DNA from: an uncultured Bacilli bacterium
GTDB lineage: Bacteria > Bacillota_I > Bacilli_A > RF39 > UBA660
Assembly (NCBI GenBank): GCA_910578855.1
Contig: CAJTRV010000048.1
Location: 1 to 8,140, forward strand
Length of the DNA: 8,140 bases
Direction: 5' to 3'
The translations under genes were made by a program, and so were the position numbers. Under the pieces are notes generated by a model, which did no database searches, was not told where the DNA came from, and saw nothing but the letters and a program-made list of their open reading frames with translations. Shown piece after piece: positions 1-6,139 of the stretch. How positions within the stretch are numbered: the first letter of the stretch is position 1; each line of letters begins with the position of its first letter.

Positions 1-98
1 ATTACAATAGTTAAACATAAATTGCATTTACCTATTTAACTAACCCATATAGCCCATTTTAAGCCCATTAGGGCAAGTTTTCACTTGGAATAGTATAT

Positions 99-374
99 TT
101 ATACTAATGCTTTAATATAATCTTCTAAATCTGATAATTTAATCTTATTTGATAAGTTTTCAATAAATATCTCATTAGAATAATTAAATACTAGAAAATT
201 AACACCTTTAATGATAATTCTATGGGGTTCAATGTAGGTCAAATTAGTTTTATCTATTTTACGAACATTACCATTTATAATAGCTGGTGTAGTGTTAGTA
301 AATTCACAGATAAACTCCAGTTTTCTTTTTAAAGATTCTTCAATAGGTATTTCTTCCTTAATAATATTTACCAT
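99..374 (-). CDS. Small hypothetical protein, 91 aa
   Basis: I do not recognise this protein. It begins MVNIIKEEIP and is a mixed charged and hydrophobic, probably soluble protein with no signal peptide, membrane helix or cysteine-metal motif. The frame could start three codons upstream (ATG at 383), but AGAAAGGA at 383-390 overlaps that codon and sits 8 bases before the ATG at 374, so 374 is the better start. It lies downstream of tRNA-Gly, separated by a terminator. I see no convincing promoter of its own and no clear terminator; a weak AT-only inverted repeat (91-106) overlaps its stop codon. A clear Shine-Dalgarno sequence and uninterrupted reading support it being real. The position beside a tRNA 3' end leaves open that it belongs to an accessory insertion continuing off the window. 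Confidence 0.6.
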   Translation of the reverse strand: MVNIIKEEIPIEESLKRKLEFICEFTNTTPAIINGNVRKIDKTNLTYIEPHRIIIKGVNFLVFNYSNEIFIENLSNKIKLSDLEDYIKALV

Positions 375-414
375 AGTTTCCATCCTTTCTTTTAAAGTAG
401 GATAGTTTTAAATA

Positions 415-445
415 CAAAAAAACTAATCCAAATTTTGAATTAGTT
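415..445 (-). terminator. Terminator of tRNA-Gly
   Basis: On the minus strand an 11-bp stem (AACTAATTCAA with its partner TTGGATTAGTT, one T-G wobble) closes a 3-base loop and runs into a T tract (A run at 416-420 on the plus strand). It lies about 40 bases past the tRNA 3' end. A second perfect 6-bp hairpin, CTCGAA/TTCGAG at 457-471, sits between the tRNA and this terminator and may act in 3' processing. Confidence 0.8.
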
Positions 446-483
446 ATCTATCAAAACTCGAAAAGTTCGAGCATATTTCACTT

Positions 484-557
484 TGGAGCGGATGATGAGA
501 ATCGAACTCACGTAGTCAGCTTGGAAGGCTGAGGTTCTACCATTAAACTACATCCGC
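484..557 (-). tRNA. tRNA-Gly (anticodon TCC)
   Basis: A complete 74-base cloverleaf can be read on the minus strand. The acceptor stem GCGGATG (551-557) pairs with CATCCGC. The anticodon stem CAGC/GCTG closes the loop CTTCCAA, with anticodon TCC at 523-525. The T arm carries GTTCGATTC. The discriminator U and the CCA end are encoded (484-487). It decodes GGA and, by wobble, GGG glycine codons. Confidence 0.96.
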
Positions 558-567
558 ATCTGTATAC

Positions 568-597
568 ATTATACTATATTTGCTAATTTCAAGTCAA
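568..597 (-). promoter_or_regulatory. Promoter of tRNA-Gly
   Basis: Minus strand: -35 TTGACT (592-597), 18-base spacer, -10 TATAAT (568-573). The -10 ends 10 bases before the tRNA 5' end at 557, as expected for a short tRNA leader. The surroundings are very A/T-rich upstream, which could act as an UP element. Confidence 0.85.
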
Positions 598-838
598 TTA
601 TTTTTTCTAATTTTTTTTATTTTTCAATATATTATATGCATCTTCATAAATAAAATGAACATTTTTTTAATTTCTATGCATCTGCTGTTTCTAAAATTAT
701 TTTTCGTCATAAATTATATTGAATAGAGTTAATCTATTCGAATACACACTTATTCTCATGCCATATAAATTCCCCTCTTATAACTTTAAAATAGCTTTTT
801 CCAAAAAGCTATTTTTCGTTATAATCATGCTAAAACTG
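598..838. other. Gene-free spacer between divergent tRNA genes
   Basis: No gene can be supported here. The stretch is extremely A/T-rich. It holds a 7-bp inverted repeat GAATAGA/TCTATTC (721-739) and the strong hairpin at 788-816. A frame starting TTG at 719 runs through the tRNA-Ser promoter into the tRNA itself and is not credible. On the minus strand a 20-codon frame (MRISVYSNRL...) follows a weak AGAGGGG at a poor distance; I do not call it. Confidence 0.6.
788..816. terminator. Orphan terminator-like hairpin
   Basis: A perfect 13-bp inverted repeat (AAAATAGCTTTTT, CC, AAAAAGCTATTTT) is followed by T residues on the plus strand and has U-rich 3' sides in both directions. It looks like an intrinsic terminator, but no gene ends here on either strand. 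It may block stray transcription before the tRNA-Ser promoter, close a small unrecognised RNA, or be a remnant. Confidence 0.5.
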
Positions 839-867
839 TTGACAACTATGCTAGAATACGGTAAAAT
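839..867 (+). promoter_or_regulatory. Promoter of tRNA-Ser
   Basis: Perfect -35 TTGACA (839-844), exactly 17-base spacer, -10 TAAAAT (862-867). The -10 ends 11 bases before the tRNA 5' end at 879. Spacing and position match a strong sigma-A tRNA promoter. Confidence 0.9.
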
Positions 868-878
868 GTATGTTGTCT

Positions 879-969
879 GGAGTAGTACTCAAGAGGTTGA
901 AGAGGCGCCCCTGCTAAGGGTGTAGGTCGGGCAACCGGCGCGAGAGTTCAAATCTCTCCTACTCCGCCA
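879..969 (+). tRNA. tRNA-Ser (anticodon GCT)
   Basis: A 91-base class II tRNA. The acceptor stem GGAGTAG pairs with CTACTCC, followed by discriminator G and encoded CCA (967-969). The anticodon loop CTGCTAA has anticodon GCT at 913-915, reading AGC/AGU serine codons. The long variable arm (GTCGGGCAACCGGC region) is typical of tRNA-Ser. The T arm carries AGTTCAAATCT. Confidence 0.96.
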
Positions 970-980
970 TTTATATTGAT

Positions 981-1014
981 AAAATCCTGAATAAATGATT
1001 TCAGGATTTTTATT
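981..1014 (+). terminator. Terminator of tRNA-Ser
   Basis: An 11-bp perfect stem AAAATCCTGAA/TTCAGGATTTT (981-991 and 1000-1010) with an 8-base loop is followed by a T-rich tail. It begins 11 bases past the tRNA 3' end. Confidence 0.88.
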
Positions 1015-1115
1015 ATAAAATACATTGTTTTTTTCACTATCTATATCATTATCACAACGTCAAATGGTAACCCTGGAGTCATAAATGTAATCATACAGAT
1101 ACAACTGATAACAAC

Positions 1116-1144
1116 AAAAACCTTGAATTTCAAGGTTTTTCCTT
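1116..1144 (+). terminator. Second terminator-like hairpin before the ABC operon
   Basis: AAAAACCTTG (1116-1125), loop AATTT, CAAGGTTTTT (1131-1140), then CCTTTT. It has intrinsic-terminator form in both directions. It may back up the tRNA-Ser terminator or insulate the ABC operon, whose start codon lies about 40 bases downstream. No gene is seen between the two hairpins (1016-1115). Confidence 0.6.
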
Positions 1145-1165
1145 TTATCTAAAGTGTGATACAAT
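1123..1165 (+). promoter_or_regulatory. Candidate promoter of the ABC operon
   Basis: Two overlapping possibilities can be seen. One is TTGAAT (1123-1128), 17 bases, TATCTA (1146-1151), whose -35 would lie inside the preceding hairpin. The other is an extended -10, TGATACAAT (1157-1165), without a good -35; its start point would fall almost on the ribosome-binding site GAGGTG (1172-1177). Neither is decisive. Confidence 0.35.
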
Positions 1166-1182
1166 AGTTTTGAGGTGTATAT

Positions 1183-1890
1183 ATGAAATTAGTAATAGAA
1201 AACTTACAGAAGAAGTTCGATCAAAAAGAAGTATTAAAAAATATCAACTTCACTTTTGAAACCGGAAAAATCTACGGTTTGCTTGGACGAAATGGAGCTG
1301 GGAAAACAACCCTTTTTAACTGTTTAAACGAAGATCTGGAAATAAATCAAGGTGAATTCTATATTATAGATGGCACTACAAAGAAAAAGGTAACCAGCGA
1401 TGACATCGGGTATGTCTTATCAACTCCTGTGGTTCCAGAATTTTTAACAGGCCGTGAATTTCTAAAATTCTTTATCGATATCAATCATGATAAAATCAAA
1501 GACTTAAAAACAATCGATGAGTATTTTGACCTTTTACAAATTGATCCTGAAGACCGGGATAAGCTAATGAAAGATTACTCACATGGAATGAAAAATAAAA
1601 TGCAGATGCTTATTTATATCATTGCCAGTCCAACCATTATCTTATTAGATGAGCCCCTTACTTCCTTTGATATTGTCGTCGCCGATGAAATGAAAAAACT
1701 CCTCAAGGAAATCAAAAAAGATCACATTCTAATCTTTAGTACCCATATTATGGAATTGGCAGTTGACCTCTGTGATGAAATTGTCATTTTAAACCAAGGA
1801 ATTCTTGAAGAAATTGATCAACAGGATTTAGACAATGAAGAATTTAAAGAAAAAATTATTGAGACATTAAAAGGTGATCATAATGATTAA
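1183..1890 (+). CDS. ABC transporter ATP-binding protein
   Basis: A 235-residue ATPase subunit that powers the membrane partner encoded next; it should sit on the cytoplasmic face. Walker A is GRNGAGKT (35-42), the signature is a degenerate YSHGM (132-136), Walker B is ILLDEP (153-158), and the switch histidine lies in STH (186-188). The non-canonical S-x-GM signature and the pairing with a single large permease recall EcsA-like and other ABC-2-type ATPases, which usually export or serve regulation rather than import. The Q-loop position, after IGYVL, holds Ser80 instead of glutamine. The start is ATG at 1183, with GAGGTG five bases upstream. The last codons overlap the permease start by 8 bases, so the two are translationally coupled. 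The substrate cannot be told from sequence. Confidence 0.92.
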   Translation: MKLVIENLQKKFDQKEVLKNINFTFETGKIYGLLGRNGAGKTTLFNCLNEDLEINQGEFYIIDGTTKKKVTSDDIGYVLSTPVVPEFLTGREFLKFFIDINHDKIKDLKTIDEYFDLLQIDPEDRDKLMKDYSHGMKNKMQMLIYIIASPTIILLDEPLTSFDIVVADEMKKLLKEIKKDHILIFSTHIMELAVDLCDEIVILNQGILEEIDQQDLDNEEFKEKIIETLKGDHND

Positions 1891-3466
1891 TACATTACGG
1901 CATTCATTTGCTCTCACCAATACCTATTATGCGAATACACTTATTTACCGTGCAAAGCAATTACCAGGTGTGGGAAAATTTGTCTCCACTACACTTTATC
2001 AAAATGATGGATTAAAATCGATGGTCAATATCATTTCCTTACTGTTTACTGTTATACGTAATATCACAAATAAAATATTATATTTGCTTCTGATGGTTAT
2101 AGTACCTATTTTAGCACTTAACCTTTCCGTAGCAAATACGTTTGGAACTGTTCTATTTTTCCTTACGCTAGTAGGCGGAATAATCAATACTGAATTGCTA
2201 AATCCTACTAAGAATAAATACTATGCGGTAGTCCTTCTTCGTGTTGATAGTAAGCATTATGCCCTTTCGAGCTTTTTTGCCTTTCTCGCTAAGACAATGA
2301 TTTTTATGTGCACCATTCTAATGGTTCTATGCCTTCATTATCACCTGCCAATTTGGTATGCGTTGATGTTTCCCCTCTTCCTAGCCAGTACTAAGATTAT
2401 CTGGGTAAGTATGATGTTATATTATAATCAAAACGCTAAAAAAATAATTACAGAAAACAACTATAAAATTTTCATTGCTGCTTGTCTATTTGGCCTTGCT
2501 AGTGCTTATGGTTTACCCTTATTTCTTTCAATCGTGGTTCCCAATTCAATCTTATTTCTTCTGATGATTCCCTTTCTTATTGCTAGTATCTTTGGACTAG
2601 TCTATCTATTAGAATATCAGGGATATAAAAAACTATACAAGAAAATGTTAACACTTGATACTATTATTTTTAACACCGCAGATGCTAGTCAAAAGGCAAC
2701 CAGACAACAACTAAATAAAGCATTGACGCAAGATTTAACGTTAGATGATCATATTCAGAAGAAACAAGGTTATGAATATTTTAACGATATCTTTGTTGCA
2801 CGCCATAAAAAAATCTTAACCTATTCGATGAAAAAAACAGCCCTGATTAGTTTTACTCTAATTATAATTGTCTTGATTGCAACCCAAGCTGTTCCAGATA
2901 TTAGTAAGCAGGTAAATAATATATTATTATCTTCCTTACCCTATTTCGTATTTATTCTTTATATGATTAACCGTGGAACTTTAGTAACCCAGGCAATGTT
3001 CTTTCACTGTGATCATAGTATGCTGTCTTACCGCTTTTACCGAAAACCAGGTGTTATTCTACAATTATTTAAAAAGCGTCTAAAAACACTAATTAAAATC
3101 AATTTAGTTCCAGCTAGCATCATTGGTGCCGGATTATCACTATTGCTCTATACAACGGGTGGTACAACGCATCCAATCAACTATTTCCTTATCTTTATTT
3201 CCATTGTTTCCCTTAGCATCTTCTTCTCTACTCATTATCTCATTCTCTATTATTTATTACAGCCCTATGACATTAATATGAAAGAAAAAAGTTGGCCATA
3301 CACAATCGCTACGGTAATTACCTATCTTATTTGTTACTACTGTATTGGTTTTCAAGCACCAACGATTATCTTTGCAAGTGTAATTGTCATCTTTACAATT
3401 CTCTATGTTAGTATTGCCCTATACTTAGTATTCAAACATGCGCCAACAACCTTCAAACTAAAATAA
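1883..3466 (+). CDS. ABC transporter permease, about 12 membrane helices
   Basis: A 527-residue integral membrane protein and the presumed partner of the ATPase just upstream. I see about twelve hydrophobic segments: near residues 64-82, 84-103, 130-152, 155-178, 195-216, 221-243, 317-335, 346-362, 408-424, 432-456, 472-490 and 492-517. A charged, probably cytoplasmic loop at 244-316 (YKKLYKKM... RQQLNKAL...) splits them into two halves of six. Residues 1-60 are amphipathic and basic. No periplasmic binding-protein gene is nearby, which fits an exporter. I cannot assign it to a named family, though the gene pair layout is EcsAB-like. The frame is open from GTG 1874, but AAAGGTG at 1870-1876 lies six bases before ATG 1883, so 1883 is chosen. 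The stop codon lies inside a terminator stem shared with recA. Confidence 0.85.
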   Translation: MINTLRHSFALTNTYYANTLIYRAKQLPGVGKFVSTTLYQNDGLKSMVNIISLLFTVIRNITNKILYLLLMVIVPILALNLSVANTFGTVLFFLTLVGGIINTELLNPTKNKYYAVVLLRVDSKHYALSSFFAFLAKTMIFMCTILMVLCLHYHLPIWYALMFPLFLASTKIIWVSMMLYYNQNAKKIITENNYKIFIAACLFGLASAYGLPLFLSIVVPNSILFLLMIPFLIASIFGLVYLLEYQGYKKLYKKMLTLDTIIFNTADASQKATRQQLNKALTQDLTLDDHIQKKQGYEYFNDIFVARHKKILTYSMKKTALISFTLIIIVLIATQAVPDISKQVNNILLSSLPYFVFILYMINRGTLVTQAMFFHCDHSMLSYRFYRKPGVILQLFKKRLKTLIKINLVPASIIGAGLSLLLYTTGGTTHPINYFLIFISIVSLSIFFSTHYLILYYLLQPYDINMKEKSWPYTIATVITYLICYYCIGFQAPTIIFASVIVIFTILYVSIALYLVFKHAPTTFKLK

Positions 3467-3497
3467 AAGAGACTTCGTCATCTCTTTTATTTTTTTT
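3461..3497. terminator. Bidirectional terminator between ABC permease and recA
   Basis: A perfect 12-bp inverted repeat, AAATAAAAGAGA (3461-3472) and TCTCTTTTATTT (3481-3492), has an 8-base loop and flanking T or A runs on both sides, so it should work for both convergent genes. The permease stop TAA (3464-3466) and the recA stop TAA (3487-3489) are both within the stem. Confidence 0.88.
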
Positions 3498-4500
3498 CTT
3501 TGGTAAGATCAATCTCAAAATGTTGACGAACTTTTTTCTCCAGTTCTTCTTTTAATTTTGTATCATTACGCAATAATGCTTTGACATTTTCTTTTCCTTG
3601 CCCCATCTTCTCACCATTATAAGCATACCAAGCACCACTTTTCTCAAGAATCGCAGCTTCAGTTGCGAGGTCGACGATTTCGCCTTCACGTGATACCCCG
3701 GTTCCATACATTATATCAACACTACAGGTTTTAAATGGTGGAGCCATTTTATTTTTAACAACTTTGACATTGGTTTTATTCCCAATAATATTAGCACCAT
3801 CTTTAATCTGTTCTGAACGTCTAATCTCAAGGCGAACAGATGAATAAAACTTCAAAGCGCGTCCACCTGGTGTTACTTCAGGATTCCCGAACATAACCCC
3901 TACCTTTTCCCGCAACTGATTAATGAAAATCGCAATTGTATTCGTCTTATTAATAATTCCCGATAGTTTACGAAGCGCTTGACTCATCAATCTGGCTTGT
4001 AATCCAACATGAGAATCACCCATTTCCCCTTCAATTTCCGCTTGCGGTACCAAGGCAGCAACTGAGTCGATTACCACAACACTAATTGCTCCACTCCGTA
4101 CAAGGGCCTCACAAATTTCTAAGGCCTGCTCCCCATTATCTGGTTGCGATAATAATAATTCATTGGTATTTACACCTAACTTAGCAGCATATTGTGGATC
4201 GAGCGAATGCTCAGCATCGATAAATGCTACCCGCCCTCCCATTTTCTGAGCTTCGGCAATCGCATGAAGCGCAAACGTGGTTTTACCACTTGATTCAGGA
4301 CCATAGATCTCAATAATTCGTCCCTTTGGATATCCCCCAATTCCTAGGGCAATATCAAGTGATAATGATCCACTGGGAATCACATCGATCTCTCGATGCT
4401 CCGTTGCTCCCAATTTCATTACTGCTCCCTTACCAAATTGTTTTTCTATATCTGATAAAACCTGATCGAGCGTTTTATCACTAGCTGTTTGCTTTGCCAT
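3487..4500 (-). CDS. recA: Recombinase RecA
   Basis: A 337-residue RecA, near the usual length for Bacillota. It forms ATP-dependent filaments on single-stranded DNA, drives strand exchange in homologous recombination, and triggers LexA self-cleavage in the SOS response. Visible elements: N-terminal helix with QFGKGAVMKLG (21-31), Walker A GPESSGKT (67-74), FIDAEHSLDP (93-102) with catalytic Glu97, Walker B VVVIDSVAAL (141-150), NQLREKVGVMFGNP (194-207) leading into the DNA-binding L2 loop with Gln195, and ALKFYSSVRLEIRR (215-228) at the subunit interface. Most RecAs read AEHALDP; Ser99 is a mild change. The C-terminus (DLTKEKK) is basic rather than strongly acidic as in E. coli. The start is ATG 4500, preceded by AAGGAGG (4507-4513). 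It is monocistronic: own SOS-linked promoter, own terminator. Confidence 0.98.
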   Translation of the reverse strand: MAKQTASDKTLDQVLSDIEKQFGKGAVMKLGATEHREIDVIPSGSLSLDIALGIGGYPKGRIIEIYGPESSGKTTFALHAIAEAQKMGGRVAFIDAEHSLDPQYAAKLGVNTNELLLSQPDNGEQALEICEALVRSGAISVVVIDSVAALVPQAEIEGEMGDSHVGLQARLMSQALRKLSGIINKTNTIAIFINQLREKVGVMFGNPEVTPGGRALKFYSSVRLEIRRSEQIKDGANIIGNKTNVKVVKNKMAPPFKTCSVDIMYGTGVSREGEIVDLATEAAILEKSGAWYAYNGEKMGQGKENVKALLRNDTKLKEELEKKVRQHFEIDLTKEKK

Positions 4501-4549
4501 ATGTTTCCTCCTTATGATGAAAATTCATCTTCCTAACACTTACATTTCC

Positions 4550-4578
4550 ATTATAAGCGAAACCAAACCAAATGTCAA
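4550..4578 (-). promoter_or_regulatory. Promoter of recA
   Basis: Minus strand: -35 TTGACA (4573-4578), 17-base spacer, -10 TATAAT (4550-4555). Both hexamers and the spacing are consensus, so the unrepressed promoter should be strong. The leader to the start codon is about 45 bases. Confidence 0.93.
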
Positions 4579-4587
4579 TAGTTTTTA

Positions 4588-4601
4588 CGAACATTCGTTT
4601 G
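4588..4601. promoter_or_regulatory. SOS box (LexA/DinR operator) of recA
   Basis: CGAACATTCGTTTG (plus strand) fits the Bacillus-type SOS box CGAAC-N4-GTTCG, with only the right half-site imperfect (GTTTG). It lies 9 bases upstream of the recA -35, so a bound LexA dimer would abut RNA polymerase from upstream. This implies damage-inducible recA. lexA itself is not in the window. Confidence 0.8.
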
Positions 4602-4626
4602 GAAAAATTTGAGAAGCAATTTTCAC

Positions 4627-4655
4627 AAAAAAACACGATCTGCATCAGTGTTTTT
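4627..4655 (-). terminator. Terminator after pgsA
   Basis: On the minus strand AAAAACAC (4648-4655) pairs with GTGTTTTT (4629-4636), with three further inner pairs (GAT/ATC) and a T7 tail. It starts 8 bases past the pgsA stop and separates pgsA from the recA control region. Confidence 0.82.
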
Positions 4656-4663
4656 CTCATACT

Positions 4664-5260
4664 CTACTTTTTATCAAAAATTAGATCCCTATTTAATACA
4701 TAATATTGAACTCCGGAAATAACCGATAAAACGGCAGCAACAATTAATAAAAAGTCAGACACTTTATAATTCCAAATTTCAAATGGTAAGTTATAAAATA
4801 ATGTTAAGGTAATTCCAACCATCAAACAAGCTGTCTTCCATTTCCCACTTTTAATTGCGGCCACGGTTTTTCCTTTATTACCAGCAACCATTTTAATTGC
4901 ATTGACAATACTATCACGAACAATAATTACGACCGTAATAATTGGATGAATAAAGCCACTTGCACATAAAATAATAAGAACTGAGTTAACCAAAATTTTA
5001 TCAGCAATCGCATCGATCATTTTACCAAAGTCAGTAACCAAATGATACTTTCTAGCAATATAACCGTCTAAAAAATCAGTTAATGATGCTAGAACGAATA
5101 ATACACCGGAAATGATATACTTAATATCAATAACTATAGTCTCGTTGACAAATAATTTTGGTAACGTAATCCCCATCGCATCAAATGGAAATAACAACAG
5201 CGCGATAATCACAAAAGCGAATCCAATGCGCACCATCGTAAGTTTATTTGGTAAATTCAT
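4664..5260 (-). CDS. pgsA: CDP-diacylglycerol--glycerol-3-phosphate 3-phosphatidyltransferase
   Basis: A 198-residue membrane enzyme that joins CDP-diacylglycerol and glycerol-3-phosphate to make phosphatidylglycerolphosphate, the committed step to phosphatidylglycerol and cardiolipin. The full CDP-alcohol phosphotransferase motif D-x2-DG-x2-AR-x8-G-x3-D-x3-D is present: Asp62, Asp65, Gly66, Ala69, Arg70, Gly79, Asp83, Asp87. These aspartates hold the metal ions. The N-terminus MNLPNKLTMVRI matches PgsA, and hydrophobic segments lie near 11-26, 47-61, 86-101, 105-118, 143-157 and 167-187. The start is ATG 5260; its Shine-Dalgarno AGGAGG (5266-5271) overlaps the stop codon of the rodZ-like gene, and only 9 bases separate the two frames, so they are co-transcribed. 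Another CDP-alcohol transferase is possible, but motif, length and neighbour favour PgsA. Confidence 0.93.
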   Translation of the reverse strand: MNLPNKLTMVRIGFAFVIIALLLFPFDAMGITLPKLFVNETIVIDIKYIISGVLFVLASLTDFLDGYIARKYHLVTDFGKMIDAIADKILVNSVLIILCASGFIHPIITVVIIVRDSIVNAIKMVAGNKGKTVAAIKSGKWKTACLMVGITLTLFYNLPFEIWNYKVSDFLLIVAAVLSVISGVQYYVLNRDLIFDKK

Positions 5261-5269
5261 AATATCCTC

Positions 5270-5749
5270 CTAATAATCCACATTCATAACAACAGGATCT
5301 TCTACAAAGTCATCATTTTCATGATTAAAAAACGAAATCGTAAAATAACCAATCAGTAATACAGCCAATAGAATAATCAAATAGATTACAATTGGTGGAA
5401 TTCGAAACTTCTTCTTCTCCATTGTATATGGTGAGGCAATCCGCTTGGTTGTCTCTTTTTTACTCATTTTCTTCTTTGCTTTCTTAATATCATCCAATGA
5501 CAACTTAGAAGTATAATCAAATAAATATTCGTTATAATCATCGATCATATCTTCATAATCTAATCCAAGATACTTTGAATAGTCACGAATAAAGTATTTG
5601 AGCGAAAAAACATCCTTGAATGCTTCCATATTTCCAGCTTCAATATTTTCTAACTGGCTAGGACGCATCTTCAAATCTTCGGCTGCTTCTTCAATTGAAA
5701 CACCAATGCTTTCCCGAGTTTCCTTCAGCTTTTCACCGATTTCTTTCAA
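5270..5749 (-). CDS. rodZ: RodZ/YmfM-like helix-turn-helix membrane protein, short form
   Basis: A 159-residue protein with the N-terminal half of RodZ, the bitopic protein that links the MreB cytoskeleton to the wall-elongation machinery. Residues 1-70 form the HTH_25-type fold (IGEKLKETRES... SIEEAAEDLKMRPSQLENIEAGN), followed by a basic linker (88-114, KKAKKKMSKKE), one membrane helix (about 118-141) and an 18-residue outside tail. The outer domain (DUF4115) of full-length RodZ, which runs to about 300 residues, is absent. The start chosen is TTG 5749, six bases after GAGAGGTG (5756-5763). The frame stays open up to 5905, but that upstream part lies in RNase P RNA and is not coding. The gene sits directly before pgsA, as ymfM does in Bacillus subtilis. 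It has no visible promoter of its own, so transcription probably comes through rnpB. Confidence 0.85.
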   Translation of the reverse strand: MKEIGEKLKETRESIGVSIEEAAEDLKMRPSQLENIEAGNMEAFKDVFSLKYFIRDYSKYLGLDYEDMIDDYNEYLFDYTSKLSLDDIKKAKKKMSKKETTKRIASPYTMEKKKFRIPPIVIYLIILLAVLLIGYFTISFFNHENDDFVEDPVVMNVDY

Positions 5750-5784
5750 GATTAACACCTCTCTTTTTTTGTTTCGTTGGAAAT

Positions 5785-6139
5785 AAAAAAAATAATATTT
5801 TATAAGCCATGTTCTGTTCCTATTTCTAGGCGACAAACATTTATCTATTGCAAATTGCAATCCAGTCCGAGATTCGTTATTCTCTCTTCCTAGTTCCCCT
5901 ACCAAATTTGGGTTTCTCGCTCGTGGGGTTTACCCGTTCCACTTCCCTATTTCTAGATAATCGTCACTATGGCACGTTAAGCCTATTACCATATCAAAGA
6001 CTTAGGTAAATCGGCGCCGTTAGCAAAAGCTACTGTAGGTTATCGTTTCCCTACACACGAACACTACAAGCATCACAGCTTGTGCGAGCATGGACTTTCC
6101 TCTACATGACTAGCATGCAGCGTTTGTCAAAATATTATA
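5785..6139 (-). ncRNA. rnpB: RNase P RNA, bacterial type B
   Basis: The catalytic RNA that trims tRNA 5' leaders, paired in the cell with RnpA. On the minus strand the universal GAGGAAAGTCC (6092-6102) appears near the 5' end. The GAGCGAGAAACCC and TTGGTAGGGGAAC block follows at 5893-5922, and the 3' P4 partner ACAGAACATGGCTTATA is at 5801-5817. P1 can be drawn as ATAATATTTT (6129-6138) with AAAATATTAT (5792-5801), P2 as GACAAAC with GTTTGTC, and P3 as CTGCATG with CATGTAG. The block before GAGCGAG and the downstream order match the Bacillus RNA. At about 350 bases it is shorter than the roughly 400 of B. subtilis. The 3' side runs into T8 (5785-5792) but has no separate terminator hairpin. 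The 5' end is not fixed: P1 overlaps the gpsB stop codon, and a TATAAT at 6134-6139 lacks a good -35. Confidence 0.95.

Noticed and set aside
42..74. Three CCCAT motifs spaced 9-11 bases apart and a GCCC/GGGC mini-hairpin
   Set aside because: Too short and irregular to be a CRISPR, iteron or terminator; probably chance.
719..925. Plus-strand frame of 68 codons starting TTG
   Set aside because: It runs through the orphan hairpin, the tRNA-Ser promoter and half of tRNA-Ser, and has no ribosome-binding site.
1016..1115. Possible small RNA or gene remnant between two terminator-like hairpins (minus strand reads MITFMTPGLPFDVVIMI then stop)
   Set aside because: No promoter or ribosome-binding site is visible, and the peptide is too short to identify.
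1999..2187. Minus-strand frame inside the permease
   Set aside because: It is a shadow of the membrane-helix coding region without start signals.
5598..5786. Plus-strand frame of 62 codons opposite the RodZ-like gene
   Set aside because: It is antisense to a recognisable HTH domain and has no start signals.
5750..5905. N-terminal extension of the RodZ-like frame (up to 52 extra residues)
   Set aside because: Most of it (from 5785) is RNase P RNA, the residues resemble no RodZ, and the TTG at 5749 has a well-placed ribosome-binding site.
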